Source: Taxillus chinensis (Eukaryota > Streptophyta > Magnoliopsida > Santalales > Loranthaceae). From it: 64,000 bases of DNA. Position numbers and translations under genes: made by a program. Below, piece by piece: positions 22,701 to 35,216 of the stretch (its first letter is position 1; each line of letters starts with the position of its first letter). The stretch is taken from assembly GCA_023512835.1 (NCBI GenBank), contig CM042088.1, positions 4,952,078-5,016,077 on the forward strand. The letters are read 5' to 3'. Below the pieces are notes generated by a model, which did not search any database, had not been told where the DNA came from, and saw only the letters and a list, made by a program, of their open reading frames with translations.

Positions 22701-24506
22701 TGACTGCCACCGTCTCATGATCCCCATATTTCCTCTTCTTCTTCACAAAATCTTTGATGTACTTTCTGTACCTAGGCATCTGCTCCAAGATTTCCACAAA
22801 TGGAATGTTAATTTCAAGACTTTAGAACAAACTCAGAAAGCGCTCATGCTCTTCTTCAACCCTCTGGTTCCTCAGCCTCTGAGGAAATGGCATAGTAGGC
22901 CTGAGCTCTTGCCTCTGTTCTTCAGCTTTATCTGATTTTCCTTGGTCATCAGCTTCCAAGGGTCTACTCTGTTCTTCTGGAATTGCCTTCTTCTTAGGCT
23001 CTTCAGCTTCTTTTAGTGCCTTCCCGCTTCTTAGAGTAATAGCCTTGCAGCTCTCCTTGGGGTTCACCTCAGTATCACTTGGAAAAGATTTAGTTGAGAC
23101 TCCTTGATTTACATTCTGGGCCAAACTCACAAGCAGCTTTTCTATATTCTTCATTGAAGATTCCATGGTGACTACCCTTTCCTCCAAATTATCCTCTCTT
23201 TTGGTTGGCTCTTCCACATTCTGATATACCCTTCCTCTTTGCTGTTGAGGCTGAAGCTGTTTCTACTCGAATCCTAGAGGTGGGTGTAAATAATTATCCG
23301 TAGCATACGGATTCTGCTTCATCCCTGGGGGCACATATTTGTACTGAAATGAGGTATCTCCCCCTCGGTTCTGGTTTTTCTGAAATGGCCGAGATTACTG
23401 CTGGTTCTAGTTGTACCCTTGTTGTTGTTGTTGAGGATAAAATTGCGCTTCGATACAAGCCCTTTCCTCCAACATAATTTTCTTCTTGACTCTACTCCAG
23501 CCCGCTCGCCCCTGGTAAAGCTTGTTGTGATCTTTCAACTTTAAGAGCCAATACTTCCATGCCTTTCACTAAAGCTTGAATCTGTGCTTGCATATCATTG
23601 GAAGAATTATCAACTGAAGCTATCTTCTCCCTTGGCTTTGAAGTACGCACATTAGACCACTGCCAATCGGTTAATGATAGCCTCTCCAAGAGAGCTGCTT
23701 TGCGTCAGGCTCTAGATTCATCAAGCATCCTCCAGAATTGCATTCACCTTGTCTTGTGAGTGGGACTGAAGACCTGTGTATAAAGATTCAATTTGAATCC
23801 ACTAGGGTCTTCCATGATCAGGGCATCTTCTCATTAAGTCTTTGAAATGCTCCCAAGCTTCATGAAGAGTCTCCATCTCATCTTGCCTGAATCTGCTAAT
23901 CTCCCCTCTGAGCTGGATCACCTTGGAAGGAGGGAAGTACTTTGACATGAACTTGTTCTACATCTCCTCCCAAGTGTTGATTGAACCTGCTGGCAGACTG
24001 TTGAACCAGCCAAGAGCTCTATCCCTTAAAGAGAAAGGGAAAAGCCTTAGCTTTATTGCCTCCTCCGATACATTGTTGATCTTTATGGTGTCGCACATCT
24101 GGTAGAACCTCATCAAATGCTGGTGTGGATCATCCACGGCTGTTCCTCCAAATGCGTTGTTGCTCACCATGTTGATCAACGCCGGCTTCAGCTCGAAGCT
24201 ATTTGCTTGGACTCTTGTCTGCCGAATCCCAGAATAATGGTCTGACATCATCGGTCACGCATAGTCTAAGAAGGTTCTGGGCATAAACCTATCACCCTCT
24301 TCTTCTGGATATTGGCCATTGTAATTGGCCCCTCCTTGCGGTGCACCACCATCAGGCCTTAAATCTGCCATCAATTCACCTACTGAATGCTCTAAGCCTT
24401 GCAATGCTTCTTGACCTCATGTCTTTGCTTTCCCTAGCTGCTCTACGACGAGCTTTGAACAATCTTTCAGGTTTCGATTAAATGGTATAAACTCCTGTCT
24501 TGGCAT
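22701..24506 (-). pseudogene. gag: Athila copy 1 gag
   Basis: Start is probably ATG at 24506 (MPRQEFIPFN), by match with MRRRELVPFN of the subfamily II gag at 61582. Capsid motifs run 24251-23960: MMSDHYSGIRQ, FELKPALINMVSNNAFGG, LRLFPFSLRDRALGWFNSLP. Further on come MERLSLTDWQWSNV, a basic/Gln-rich part, and 23217-22822 with CKAITLRSGKALKEAEEP and FPQRLRNQRVEEEHERF, the link to protease. There is no clear zinc knuckle, as is usual in Athila. Frames are broken several times, near 23950, 23700 and 23260. Confidence 0.85.
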
Positions 24507-24703
24507 GCACAACTAGGAATTCCTCAAACACTTGGTGTATATTCCTGTAAAACAACAAGAACACACCCAGCAGCTCCGAACAATGCAAAATAAACAAATA
24601 AAGAACACAAAATAACATAAAATAAAAGACAAAATAAAACACCAAGATCAGAATTCAAACAATTTCACTCAATGTTGATTTTAAAAACTAGTTAACCGTT
24701 GAA

Positions 24704-24721
24704 TCCCCGGCAATGGCGCCA
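24704..24721 (-). other. Primer-binding site, tRNA-Asp type (copy 1)
   Basis: The minus strand reads TGGCGCCATTGCCGGGGA three bases after the 5' LTR. This is one change from the Athila tRNA-Asp primer site. The leader between it and the gag start (24507-24703) holds no gene. Confidence 0.9.
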
Positions 24722-24724
24722 ATT

Positions 24725-26228
24725 TGACAAACAGGTATTTCGTGAGCGAAACCCAAGTGAGGGTTAAGCTACTGTCGTTTAAATCCCTTCTCAAAATATT
24801 AATTCCCTTAACTAATGCTAAATAGAATAGTGACAAGAAAGGGGTCGATCCCATAGAGATTACCAAGTTATCTAGCTTTAACTCAAATCACCAAATTAAT
24901 ATTGCTTAAAACAATGTCTCGGCAAACAAAATTGTGTTTTAAAATTACTTTACTGAAAACAGAATTGCAATTGAAATAACTAAAAACGTTGGATTTAGAA
25001 TCGAGGATTAAGGAATCTAAAGTCACAATTTCACCTCCCTATGTTATCTCTACTGGTTCATGGTATTAGGGTTGTCTGATTGAAAACATGCTAAACATAA
25101 GCCAAGGACAACAAATGGTCATTGAGGTCCTTTTAAGAGTTGTATGCCAGAATGGTCATCTAAACACACACACATGCAAAGCCAATAAATCATACTTGCA
25201 AAAGGATAATGATCACACCAATTACAAATAAGTTATGAATCTCAATCCGCCCCAGACTAGGGCTAAGAATACCAAGGTGTACATCCAAAGATAGAAATTA
25301 AGAACAGATTCATAAAACATGCAAAACTCAATCATCCAAACCCAATATTCATAAACACAGCAAAGCAACAAGGGGGCTACATTGCTCCCCTAGATTATAA
25401 GAACTACTCATGCATGATTACAAGCAAAACCATAGCAGTAAAGCTAAACATCTTCTTCTAATCCATGCGCGCAACAAGGCTTCAAATCCAGGCTCCAAAA
25501 TCCGCGACGGGTGATTGCGATGGCTGCGACGGCTGCTCTCCTAGGTCAAGGAGCAGCCTCCAAGTCGTGAAGCTTCTCTATCCCTCTAAAAACGTGTAGG
25601 GAGGTCTAGGTATTATAGCATGGGGTGTGGAGCCTCTATTTATAGAGGTTGGATGGGCCTCGAGGTGTGTACCCTAGCCCATCTTTCAAAACGACGTAGT
25701 TTTGATAAGTGACACTCCATACTTTAAAATCTCTATCTTTCATCCACAATTTGGACATGGGCATTCAGGAACAAATGATCAGCATGGAAAATCGATAGGA
25801 TCGGTCCAAAAATATCTCTGCACGTCAATTTGCACGTGATATGGTGAATTCAGGTACAGCTCCAAATCAGCTCAAACTTCTCCCCAAGCTTCCTTGCACC
25901 CTGTAGAGGCCTGAGAAGCAAAAATATGCTTGCACGTGAAATGGGTGAATTCACGTGTAGCTCCAAATGCTCTGAAATTTCTGTGGTAGGTAGAGGACAT
26001 CATTCTAAGCAACGTTTGTTCTTGCACGCCAATTGTTTAAGGCCATCTACTATATCAAAAGTGAGCTCCAAAATCTGCCAAAACAGCTTAAAAACGCATG
26101 TATTTGCAAATAGCATCTTCCTAGGGGTTAGAGCAAATATATATGATATATGAAGCAATAAGGCTCTAATCATGCTCTTAAACATCCTAAATAAACACTA
26201 GAATAACGGCATAAAATGCACGTTATCA
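24725..26228 (-). repeat. 5' LTR of Athila copy 1
   Basis: It starts TGATAACGTGCATTTTATGCC and ends TTTGTCA on the minus strand, 1,504 bp. A TATA box (TATAAATAG) lies at 25636-25644. ACGT palindromes start at 25831 and 25931, 100 bp apart. Confidence 0.92.
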
Positions 26229-26233
26229 GGTAT

Positions 26234-26880
26234 TTCCTTATTTACATTGTAACTTAAGTATATATGTGGACATGTTTAAAGTTTTACAATGTAAATAGTC
26301 CAGTCTAGTGAAACTAGAACTGTACTACCCAACTGCTCGAGGCACCAGCTCAAGACTGCTCGTGGAATCTGGTCAACACTACCTGCTTGAGGCTTTTCTC
26401 AACACTCTGCTCAATGCTAGCTCGACGCTCTCTTTTTGACACTCTGCTTGATGTTAGCTCGACGCTCGAGCCTCGAGCAGTGTCGAGCAGTCTCCCTAAT
26501 CACGATCTGTCGACTCCATTCATCCAAACTCATCTCGAAACCCAGTTATACCACTTAAATCTCTAGTTTTAAGCACCAACTCATCCCAAAAATGAACTTC
26601 TAACTCATCCTAGCCATATTAGGCTACCAAAACAACCTTAGTTCAAAGGTTAACACATAAAATCGGGTTTCCCCAACTTAGGGTTCATACATCAAATTCC
26701 ATGATTTTTGGGTTAATTTTCATGTTTTAGCTACTCTAGCAAGCATAATCAATGACATATGAGTGAGAAGAATGAATCCCTACCTCAATTACAGTTGATC
26801 TGAGCTCCAGATCATCCATGAATCCCCTTCTCTTGAGTACTTGACTGTACTCAAATCCGTGTTAAAACAAGGAAGTTATA
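26234..26880 (-). mobile_element. LTR fragment, minus strand, gypsy type
   Basis: The minus strand contains the phrase AACCCTAAGTTGGGGAAACCCG, as short forms AACCCTAAG and GGGGAAACCC, analogous to the AACCCTAGGTTTTGGGGAAA block of the 4736 LTR. A run of GCTCGAGC/GCTCGACGCTC words lies at 26330-26510. It is the right flank of the Athila insertion; its left counterpart is the unassigned DNA before 13024. Family assignment is tentative. Confidence 0.45.
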
Positions 26881-27416
26881 GCTACAACAACTTTCATAAG
26901 GAAAAGTCAAACTTACAAAAAGATGGTCAGTGCTCCTGGTCAAATAGGTCAAATCCGAATCATCAGGTCAAATCCGGAGCATCAAGTTAAATCTGGATCA
27001 TTAGGTCAAATTCGAAACATCAGTGATCCGAAATATCAATGATTCGAAATAAAGACTCACTAGCACGGAGTAAGGACTCACTAGCACGGAGTGAGGAATT
27101 CGAGCCATCATTAGTATGAAATAAAGGATCCGGGCTTTTCACTAGTCCGGAATAAGCTCCAATGATGTAGAGTAAGGATCCAAGCTATTCCTAAGTTCGG
27201 AATAAGCCTCCAATGGTCTGAATTAAACCCTTGATCATCCAGAATAAGCATTCATAGTCCAGATTAAGCCTTTGATTATCCGAAATAAGCATTTATAGTC
27301 TGGATTAAGCCTTTGATCATCTGCAATGGGCTCCCATAGTCCGGATTAAGCTTCGACCATCCGGATTAAGTCTCCAAAAGTCCATAAATTACTCTAAAGG
27401 GTCGGAACCAACAATA
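26881..27416 (+). repeat. Degenerate CGGAATAAGC array, possible SIRE-like LTR remnant
   Basis: Words such as GGTCAAATCCGGA, CACGGAGTAAGGACTCA (two tandem copies near 27058-27100) and CCGGATTAAGCC recur at 20-40 bp steps, ending GGAACCAACA at 27416. The motif and the CCAACA end recall the SIRE LTR array at 10705-11115, but the left terminus is missing. Confidence 0.45.
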
Positions 27417-28653
27417 TTTGCCTTTTTATCCCCTCGATGAATCGAAACTCGATATTTTTTTAAATATGGCCGATCGGGCATTAATTACAATTTCTTTGGG
27501 TAGTACATTAGACTCTTGAGAGTTCCAAGACATGGTTTTAGTTCCCTTATTTCCAAAGAGGTCAGCTGTCCCCTCTCCAAACTATATAAAAAGGGTACTC
27601 GTCCAAATTAAAAGGGGAGGAAAAAAGTTACAAGGTATTATCCAAAAGAAAAAGTGCAAGCATTAAAGCACAACCAAGATGGAAAGAAAGAGATGTGGAC
27701 GGCCTTCCTGATCCTTCGCCCGTCTGCTGCCTCCTTTTGCTAGGTTTTCCTCCATTATTCCTCAAATACTCCTAAAGAGACCAGTACAGCAGGAATCAAG
27801 CATTAGCACTCTTTGACACGCTTTCCACCAATCATTGCCGGATCTTGTTGTTGTTCCTCACATATTCCTAGGGAGAAAACAAGAATTAACACGAGCTTTA
27901 GCCTCAATACTTCTAGGTTCTTTCTTCCTTTCTTCTTTCATGTTCTTGTTTTCCTAGACAAAACACCAAGATAAACCCCAAATCTTTCTAAAATAAAGGC
28001 TCCGGTGGCCGTGGGATTGAGCCTCATGCTTTTCAGGCTACCAAACCTTTTTTTGTTTTCTTAAATGAAATCTCAAACCCTTTTAAATAAAGTCAACGCT
28101 TGGGTGGCTGTGGGATTAAGCCCTACGCTTATATCTTTGCCACTTGGCCAACATGGATTGTAGTAATGAATTTGAGCTCCCTGCTATGCTCTTTATACTA
28201 CTTGCTTTATTTATGTTTTCCTAGATAAAATGAAAAAATAACATTTTTTCTTTTTACTTCTCTTCGATCTCCTTGCCACAAGGAATTAACTCCCACATTT
28301 GGATTTTCTAAATAAAATCACCTCATTTCTAAAATTAAAATTAAGAAGGGAAAAGAAAGAAAAAATAAAACAAGTAAGCACCCATAGACAAAGACTAAGT
28401 ACCAATTTTGGCCGTTGTGGGGGTGTAAGAGCTTTTCTTCCTTTCCCACACGTAACCGACTCTCGAACCTATTCTCTGGAACCGTAGACCCTTCTAGGTG
28501 GCCAAACACGTCTTCATTTTCCTTTAGTGGTGACTCTTTATTTTATCTCTCTTTTTGGTTTTGTGCAAGCCATGTCAATGATGGCTCAATAACTGAATCT
28601 CCATCCAAAAGAGTGTCTCCTACCAGTCCCCCGAACGATACCGAGTGATGACA
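27417..28653 (+). mobile_element. LTR (3' part) of an Ogre/Tat-type element
   Basis: It ends at 28653 in GATGACA directly before an Ogre-type primer site. TATATAAA at 27583-27590 marks the promoter, followed by about 1.06 kb of R/U5. The left end is unclear because of the preceding repeat debris. Ogre elements have long LTRs, consistent with this size. Confidence 0.65.
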
Positions 28654-28655
28654 GC

Positions 28656-28673
28656 TAGCGACTCTGCTGGGGA
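28656..28673 (+). other. Primer-binding site, Ogre/Tat type
   Basis: TAGCGACTCTGCTGGGGA two bases after the LTR end resembles the tRNA-Arg-type site I recall for Ogre elements. The ORF1 and gag found downstream agree. Confidence 0.7.
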
Positions 28674-29779
28674 ATTTGAGAGAGTCTAGCCATGGTCTCT
28701 TGTTTGTGGAGTGCTTGCTTGCTTATTTCCCTTTTGTTCTCTTTTTTTTTCTTTTTCTGTTTTTATAACTGCCTTGTTTGTGCATACATGCATTTCTCTC
28801 TCCCTAAAACCTTATACCCGGGTTTTCTATTCTTACCTAGGATTAGCGAGGGTTAATAGGGATGCCCCATGGTTTCAATCTCACATAAAGTGTTTGAACT
28901 CCTCACCGAAGCGGGGTCCTTTTGAAGCGCCCCCTCATTTAATGGCCCTATGGGTACGAAGCTTCTCTTATGAAATAGTTTGTGAACCAACTAATAAAAT
29001 AGGAGTAGACCTAGATGCCCATTAAGGGTCTTGGTCTTCATGTGTGTGCTTTACCGCTACTGTTGCCTTGTTTGTACCTTGTTTACTTATCCATGCAATT
29101 TTACCATATTGCCTTATTTTGTTTTACCCTAACCCACATTCATTTTCACTTGTCATACGCATATCATGTCATCCCATGCATACATATAGGGAATATGGCA
29201 AGTTTTGGGAACCTTTTGAGAAGCGTCTGAGATCCTGAGCATGCCAAAGAGGTGGAATGCACTTCAATCCAGATTCAGCAATAATTGGGAGACTTCTCCC
29301 TAGAGGCATGCCCTTTGGTTGACCAGATCAACATGGATACTTAGGACAAGATGGCAAATAAATCTTCCCATGGGAATCATTAAATGCTGGAAGGTGCACA
29401 GGTAGGCCCATTTATGACCCTTGCTATCTATGGGTTGTGGTTTTTCCATGAGTGATGGAGCAAATGGCCCAATGCAAGACAAATAACTTATATTGCTTGT
29501 CGGGAGAAAGGCATGCCCTTTGGTTAGACAAATCTATTGCTAACCGAATGTTCGATGCAATGTGGAAACCAAGAAAAGTCAGCTTCCTTTCCTAATACCC
29601 TGACGTTGGCCCATCTTATATTGCTTGTCGGGAGAAATGAAAATTTGCTCTTGCTGTTTTGCTATCTTATGTGCATAAGTCTTAACATTCATTATAGGAA
29701 GCATAGCAAGCCTTGATCATTTCCTAGCTAATTGTGAAGGCAAGGAAGACATGACCAAAGTTGCTCACACCGCTTTAGA
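28674..29779 (+). other. Leader of the Ogre/Tat element
   Basis: No convincing gene. Short phrases recur: GCATGCCCTTTGGTT near 29308 and 29510, and TATATTGCTTGTCGGGAGAA near 29490 and 29617. The small open frames here look like chance. Confidence 0.55.
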
Positions 29780-31140
29780 AATCCAGCAAAACTTTGGGGA
29801 CTTTTCAGGAGATATTTTCAAGCAAACTGTGTTGGGACTTGAGGTCTAGATGCGGGTCCAAACGGCCTACCGAAAGGAGTTGGATGACATATGTGGACAA
29901 TGACCTTTCCATATACTGGCTGCTTACATCTAAAAATATCGGGACCTATTACACCTACCATGGGTACCAATCGATGAAACTATGATGAAAGTGGCCATAT
30001 ATTTCTGGGATCCACGGTGAAGGTGCTTCACCTTCAACGAACAAGACCTGACCCCTATTGTGGAGGAATATCAAGCTTTGCTAGGATGATTAATCAATGA
30101 GGGCTCAGAAACCTTCCTACCAACCATACATGTTTCGTGTTTGCCAACCTTATCACTAACTGTAGGAATGACGGAGGAGGAAATAACTCAAATGGTGCAC
30201 CGCAAAAGAGGACTTGAAGTGCTCCCTTGGTTTGTAATCAAAGACAAAATACATCAAGCATCGAGCATGGAACTCTACTCCTTATTCACATTAGCCATTT
30301 ATGGGTTAATTGTATTTCCCAAATTCTTGGGGTATATTGATGCCCCCGTGTGTGAACTAGTAATGCAAACCTTGGGAGGAGCTGATCCGGTTCCTATAAT
30401 TCTTGCCGAAACTATCCTGTCGTTATCATATATACGGATTTTAGGTCAAGGCCATTTCAAAGATTTCCTTCCGCTCCTCTGCATGTGGTTGAAAAGTCAT
30501 TTCCCAAACAAAGACACACAACTCGAAGAAGTGGCAACATTACCACATAGTGCATTACCCGAGTTCATTCTAAAGGAATGGGAGTTACCTGAAATAGGAG
30601 AAGAATGGATCAATGAGTTACAAACTCTAACTGAAGACCAAGTGGAGTGGACTACTCCATGGATGCCTAGAGTCAACATGATTTACAATTGTGAGCCATA
30701 CAACTGGGTCCCCTTACTTGGTCCTTGGGGAGCTACAACTTATGCCCCTCTCCAAGCAGGAAGACAACTCAGGGGTCAACAAATTATTCCAGTACTGCAT
30801 GAAATAGAAACTTTTGACTTTGCATACACTAATGCCGAGGCTCGAAACAATGCTTTCCATGGGTATCTAGCATGGAAAAAATCCAAGAAAATCAGTGGAA
30901 GCACCTACCATCCGAAAGTCCATCCATCATTTCCTCCATGGTGGCAACAACACATAGCATATACTGAAGCCTAAGGAGATCCAAGGCAAGTACTTCTTCA
31001 GAAAGAGGAAGACCTCAAAATTATACGGCAGAAAATTGAAGAGCAAAAGGAGATTATCCAGAGGATAGGCAAGAGAATCCACCAGTTGGAGGAGTAGTTC
31101 AAAGAAGAAGCTTGGAGGCAATTTAAAATGATCAAGGCTT
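29780..31140 (+). pseudogene. Ogre/Tat ORF1 (DUF7745-like) relic
   Basis: Ogre-type elements carry an extra ORF between the LTR and gag; its role is unknown. Here the longest open part is 30141-30974 (277 residues): ELYSLFTLAIYGLIVFPKFL, then PVPIILAETILSLSYIR, LPLLCMWLKSHFP and WVPLLGPWGATTYAPLQ, which match the DUF7745 pattern as I remember it. Upstream, in broken frames from about 29780, FWDP...CFTFN...DLTPIVEEYQALL is visible. Downstream 30980-31110 would give a Lys/Glu-rich coiled coil ending in stops. The open middle part is long for a relic, but the start is gone. Confidence 0.75.
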
Positions 31141-31319
31141 GATCCAAATCATGTAGTAGCATATGCATTAAGACTTTCCTTGTTGTCTCTGAAATTTCTT
31201 TTCACCAATAATGTACTTTATTTTACCAATCAATAAATTATTTTCATCATTAGTAGTCATTCATCACATGTATTTCATGCATTCATAATAAAACTAAAAA
31301 TTCAAAAAAATTGAAAACT

Positions 31320-31951
31320 CATGAGATCAATACTTCCAGATCCAGCAAGATTGGTCACTCTTATAACCTGTGGTCAACCTGTAATCAGCCATCGGAACCT
31401 ATGTCAGAATAGGGTATGGAAGACCACACGGAGGACTGATTCTCAAGACTCGAACAAGCTCAGCAAGAGATTGGAGTTTAGATAAAAGCCATGATGGACC
31501 TATTAACTAAGGTGGCAAGCACAAGGGAGCCAACACAAGTTGAAGGAGTGGTGAACTAAGGGCAAACGCAAGATCCACAATCAGGGTTTATGCCAGTCCA
31601 AGTAGATTCCCAAACCTATGGACAACCTAATATGATTCCCGGTAGTTCCCGTCCAATTCTAGCTACACCACCAAATACAAGGATGCCACACCCCAAGAAT
31701 CCCATTGGAGCAAGGGATTCACCTACTCCCAATGAGGCCGACCAAATACCAAACTAGAGGCAAATGGAGGCAAGACTAAAAGCCAACGAAAGAGCAGAAA
31801 GTTATGGGGTAACTAATGCCTATGATTTATGCTTGATTCCACGGGTCGTGCTACCCCAAAAATTTAAAATGTCAGACTTCAAAAAGTTCGATGGTACTTA
31901 GTGCCCAAAGATCCATCTGACACTATATTGCCACAAGTTGGCTGCATATAC
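31320..31951 (+). pseudogene. gag: Ogre/Tat gag, N-terminal part
   Basis: The frame near 31740-31951 reads ...GVTNAYDLCLIPRVVLP, then KFKMSDFKKFDGT, a stop, and CPKIHLTLYCHKLAAYT, the standard gag opening of Tat/Ogre elements. It is cut at 31951 by an inserted LTR and continues at 35217 (NDKLLIHYFQESL). The part before 31740 is Pro-rich and full of stops. The spacer 31141-31319 holds nothing recognisable. Confidence 0.75.
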
Positions 31952-32220
31952 TGATCGGGGCGATTTATACCCCCTTTTAGGGCCATTTTGGGTACATTCT
32001 CATACACTTTTACTTCATTTATTGCCCAAAAGAGTTATAATATCACATTTTCATGCCCTAACCTGGAAAAGAGGATTTCTTGTAGTGTTTGTGGTATTTT
32101 TGCTATGTTTTGACAAGAATCCAAAAATCAAAAAAGAATTCACCAGATCAACAGAAGAAAGAAAGAATCCCAAAGACCTAAAGATCATGATAACCAAATT
32201 TTAAGTTGGCTGGGTGAAGG

Positions 32221-32510
32221 TCGGGTGAAGGTCCTTCACCCGACCAGGTTGGATGAAGCCTAAATTGCACAGTTGGAGTCTTTGAGCCTTATTAAAGATA
32301 CTTTTCTTATTGTCGGGTGAAATCCGAGGTTGTTGGTGATGGTCGGGTGAAGGACCAGGTCATGTGAAGCTGATTTTTACATATCTGGAGTTTCTAAGCT
32401 TGACTGAAGACACTTTCCTTTTGGTCGGGTGAAATCTGAGGTGGTCTGGTGTTAGTCGGGTGAAGGCCGGGTGAAGGTTGGGTGAAGCCTTCTTCACCCG
32501 ACCAAGCCCA
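32221..32510. repeat. GTCGGGTGAAG array with palindromes
   Basis: The word TCGGGTGAAG occurs about eight times, with the inverted form CTTCACCCGA twice. 32221-32243 is a perfect interrupted palindrome with arms TCGGGTGAAGG around one T. A larger unit of roughly 115 bp containing TCGGGTGAAATC(C/T)GAGG is present twice. Confidence 0.8.
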
Positions 32511-32733
32511 AATTTCGGTGTTGGAATCCTCATTTTTGAAGATTACTTATTCCCTTCTAGACCGAAACCATCTCAATAAAGTACAAGCACCAAACATTCA
32601 AGTCAAAGGAGGATTAATGGAAGAAATCAAATTCAAAATGGGTGCTCTACATTTGGACTGAGGTTTTATGGGAATTAAGAGAGCTTTGAAGGTTAATATT
32701 TAATCCCTTTTTCAAATTCAAAAAGTGGGAGTT

Positions 32734-34235
32734 TGATAACGTGCTTTTATGCCGTTATTCTAGTGTTTATTTAGGATGTTTAAGAGCATGATTAGAGCCT
32801 TCATCGCTTCATATATCATATATATTTGCTCTAACCCCTAGGAAGATGCTAGTTGCAAATACATGCATTTTTAAAGTTGTTTTGGCGATTTTGGACCTCA
32901 CTTTTGACATAGTAGATGGCCTCAAACAATTTGCGTGCAAGAACAAAAGTTTCTTAGAATGATGTCAACTACCTACCACGAAATTTCAGAGCATTTGGAG
33001 CTGAACGTGAATTCACCCAATTCACGTGCAAGCCTATTTTTGCCTCTCGGGCCTACGGATGCAAGGAAGCTTGGGGAGAAGTTTGAGCCGATTTGGAGGT
33101 GCCGTGAATTCACCATATCACGTGCAAATTGGCGTGCAGAGATATTTTTGGACCGATCCAATCGTTTTTCCATGCCGATCATTTGTTCCTGAAGGCCCAA
33201 GTCCAAATTGTGGATGGAAGATAGAGTTTTTAATGTTTCGAGTGTTACTTATCAAAACTACGCCGTTTTGATAAGTGGGCTAGGGTACACACCTCAAAGC
33301 CCATCCAAACTCTATAAATAAGAGCTCCACGCCCCTTGCTAGCCATGCCTAACCCCTCTACACGTTTTTAAGAGAGAGAGAGGCTTCACGACTTGGAGGC
33401 TGTCCTTGACCTAGGAGAGCGACCGTCGCAGCCGCCGCAGCCCGGCGTCGCGGTTTTGGAGCCTGGATTTGAAGCTTTCTTTGTGCGCGTGATCGAGAAG
33501 AAGATGTTGAGCTTTTCTCGCTTTTGGTTTTGCTTGTAATCATGCGTGAGTAGTTCTTTTAATCTAGGGGAGCAATGTAGCCCCCTTGTTGTTTCGCCGT
33601 GTTTATGAATATTGGGTTTGGATGATTGAGTTTTGCATGTTTTATGAATCTGTTCTTAAGTTCTATCTTTGGATGTACACCTTGGTATTCTTAGCTCTAG
33701 TCGGGGCGTATTGAGATTCATAACTTATTTGTGATTGGTGTGATCTTATCCTTTTGCAAGTATGATTTATTGGCTTTGCATGTTTGTGTGTTTAGATGAC
33801 CATTCCGGCATACAACTCTTAAAAGGACCTCAATGACCATTTGTTGTCCTTGGCTTATGTTTAGCATGTTTTCAATCGACAACCCTAATATCATGAACCA
33901 GGAGAGATAACATAGGGAGGTGAAATTGTGACCCTAGATGCTTTTTAATCCTTGAATCTTAATCTTAAAATCACTTTTACTTTTCTTTTGTTTATTCGAA
34001 AACCAAATAAAAATTAGATCTTTAGTTTAAAAAAGAAAACTTTTTGCCAAGACTTTTATAACAAGAGTAATTGGGTGATTTGATTTGAGAACTAGAGAAC
34101 TAGGCTAATCCTGTGGGTTCGACCCCTTTCTTGCCCGCTTATTCTTTTAGTGCAAACTTAGGGAATTTATTATTTTGAAGAGAGATTTAACGACATTAGC
34201 TAGCTCTTTTAGAGAGGCTAAAAATCTTGTCTGTC
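32734..34235 (+). repeat. 5' LTR of Athila copy 2 (detached from its internal region)
   Basis: It starts TGATAACGTGC and ends AATCTTGTCTGTC. Left flank GAGTT (32729-32733) and right flank GAGTT (34236-34240) are a perfect target duplication, so by itself it looks like a solo LTR. However, the same GAGTT follows the 3' LTR at 48147-48151, and an internal region lies at 36311-46639. A TATA box is at 33313-33320. An ACGT palindrome is at 33002-33030, and its partner near 33102 is damaged. Confidence 0.88.
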
Positions 34236-35216
34236 GAGTTACAAGAGATTAAATATGGGGAGTTGATCCTTCATTGTAAGACATCCAATCCAGTTATCAT
34301 CCAATTCTCTTCCATTCTACAATTCCATTCCTCATCTAGAGTAGAAAGGGAGAGTAAAGAAGGTTTGGGGCATCTCTTGGAGTTTGAAGACAATTCTGGG
34401 AAAAGAAGATCAACCTTGGAATTCTTGGTCTAAATAAGCAAGCTATCCTTTTGGTATTCTTCTTCCATATTTTGTAATTTTGTTGTTTTCAATCAAACTA
34501 TGGAAGCTTAAAAACCCTTGATTGGGGTTAGGATGGAGTTTGATGTAATAAATTAAATTGTAATGTTTTAGTTTAATCTTTTTCACCTTGTGAGTGTTTA
34601 TTGAATATCTTGGGTTGAAATATAAAATGGACTTTGGCCATTTCATTTTATCATCATAGGTACTTATTTGAAGGATTGAAAAATGAAGCATAATTCTTGG
34701 AAAAGGCAAGATAATCAAACTAGGGGTTGCATAATTTCGAAAGTCAATGTAAAACCTAGGATACCAAGTTAAGAGTGGGTGTGGTGCTAGCTCTAGACTA
34801 AACAACCAAATCTTAAAGGGTCACCCATCCCCCATGCTAGGGTGTATACACGAATTATGGCACTTGAAAAAGGCTAATTCATGAATTAGAAGTTGGGTAT
34901 TAAATATTATCACAAGAAAAGAATTAGATTGAACTAAGACATATTCTTGGGAAAAATACATCAAATAAAATTTTAACTTCAATCACCTTTATCAATCGAA
35001 CTTATCTCTACTCGAACAAGCTTATTTCCATTTCTCACATCCATTCAATCTATTTTAAATTCAGTTCTGTTTTATATATTTTCAATCAAAATCTCTTCAT
35101 AAGCTAGTAAAAATTTCCACTTTTTTCATCCTTCCCTTGGGTTCGACAAACCAGACTTAAATATCCACTTTATTACTTGTCACGATTTGTACACTTGCAA
35201 ATTGCCGATCACATAC

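Larger units (their letters stand above)
13029..26228 (-). mobile_element. Nearly complete Athila-type gypsy element (copy 1)
   Basis: This is a 13.2-kb element with two LTRs (13029-14506 and 24725-26228), flanked by a perfect 5-bp target duplication GGTAT at 13024-13028 and 26229-26233. Order on the minus strand: 5' LTR, tRNA-Asp-type primer site, gag, protease, RT, RNase H, integrase, a TATA-bearing spacer, a third ORF (transposon-protein-like domain plus Ulp1-like peptidase), 3' untranslated region, 3' LTR. The primer site and the pol motifs (FMDDFSVFG in RT) place it with Athila. The two LTRs are alike apart from scattered changes and a roughly 25-bp deletion near 13763 in the 3' LTR, so insertion is fairly recent. 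Several stops and frameshifts make it non-autonomous. Confidence 0.93.
31952..35211 (+). mobile_element. Unclassified solo LTR in the Ogre gag, itself interrupted
   Basis: It starts TGATCGGGGCGATT and ends TTGCCGATCA, an inverted terminal match. Flanks TATAC (31947-31951) and CATAC (35212-35216) are a target duplication with one change, and the gag frame continues on both sides. It is interrupted at 32734-34235 by an Athila LTR, so its own length is about 1.76 kb. No coding region or primer site is present. Its tail is found a second time at 48152-49129. Confidence 0.7.

Noticed and set aside
24704..24721. Possible tRNA gene ends at the primer-binding sites (also 6037, 28656, 36327, 61377)
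   Set aside because: Only the 18-base complement of a tRNA 3' end is present, with no cloverleaf upstream.
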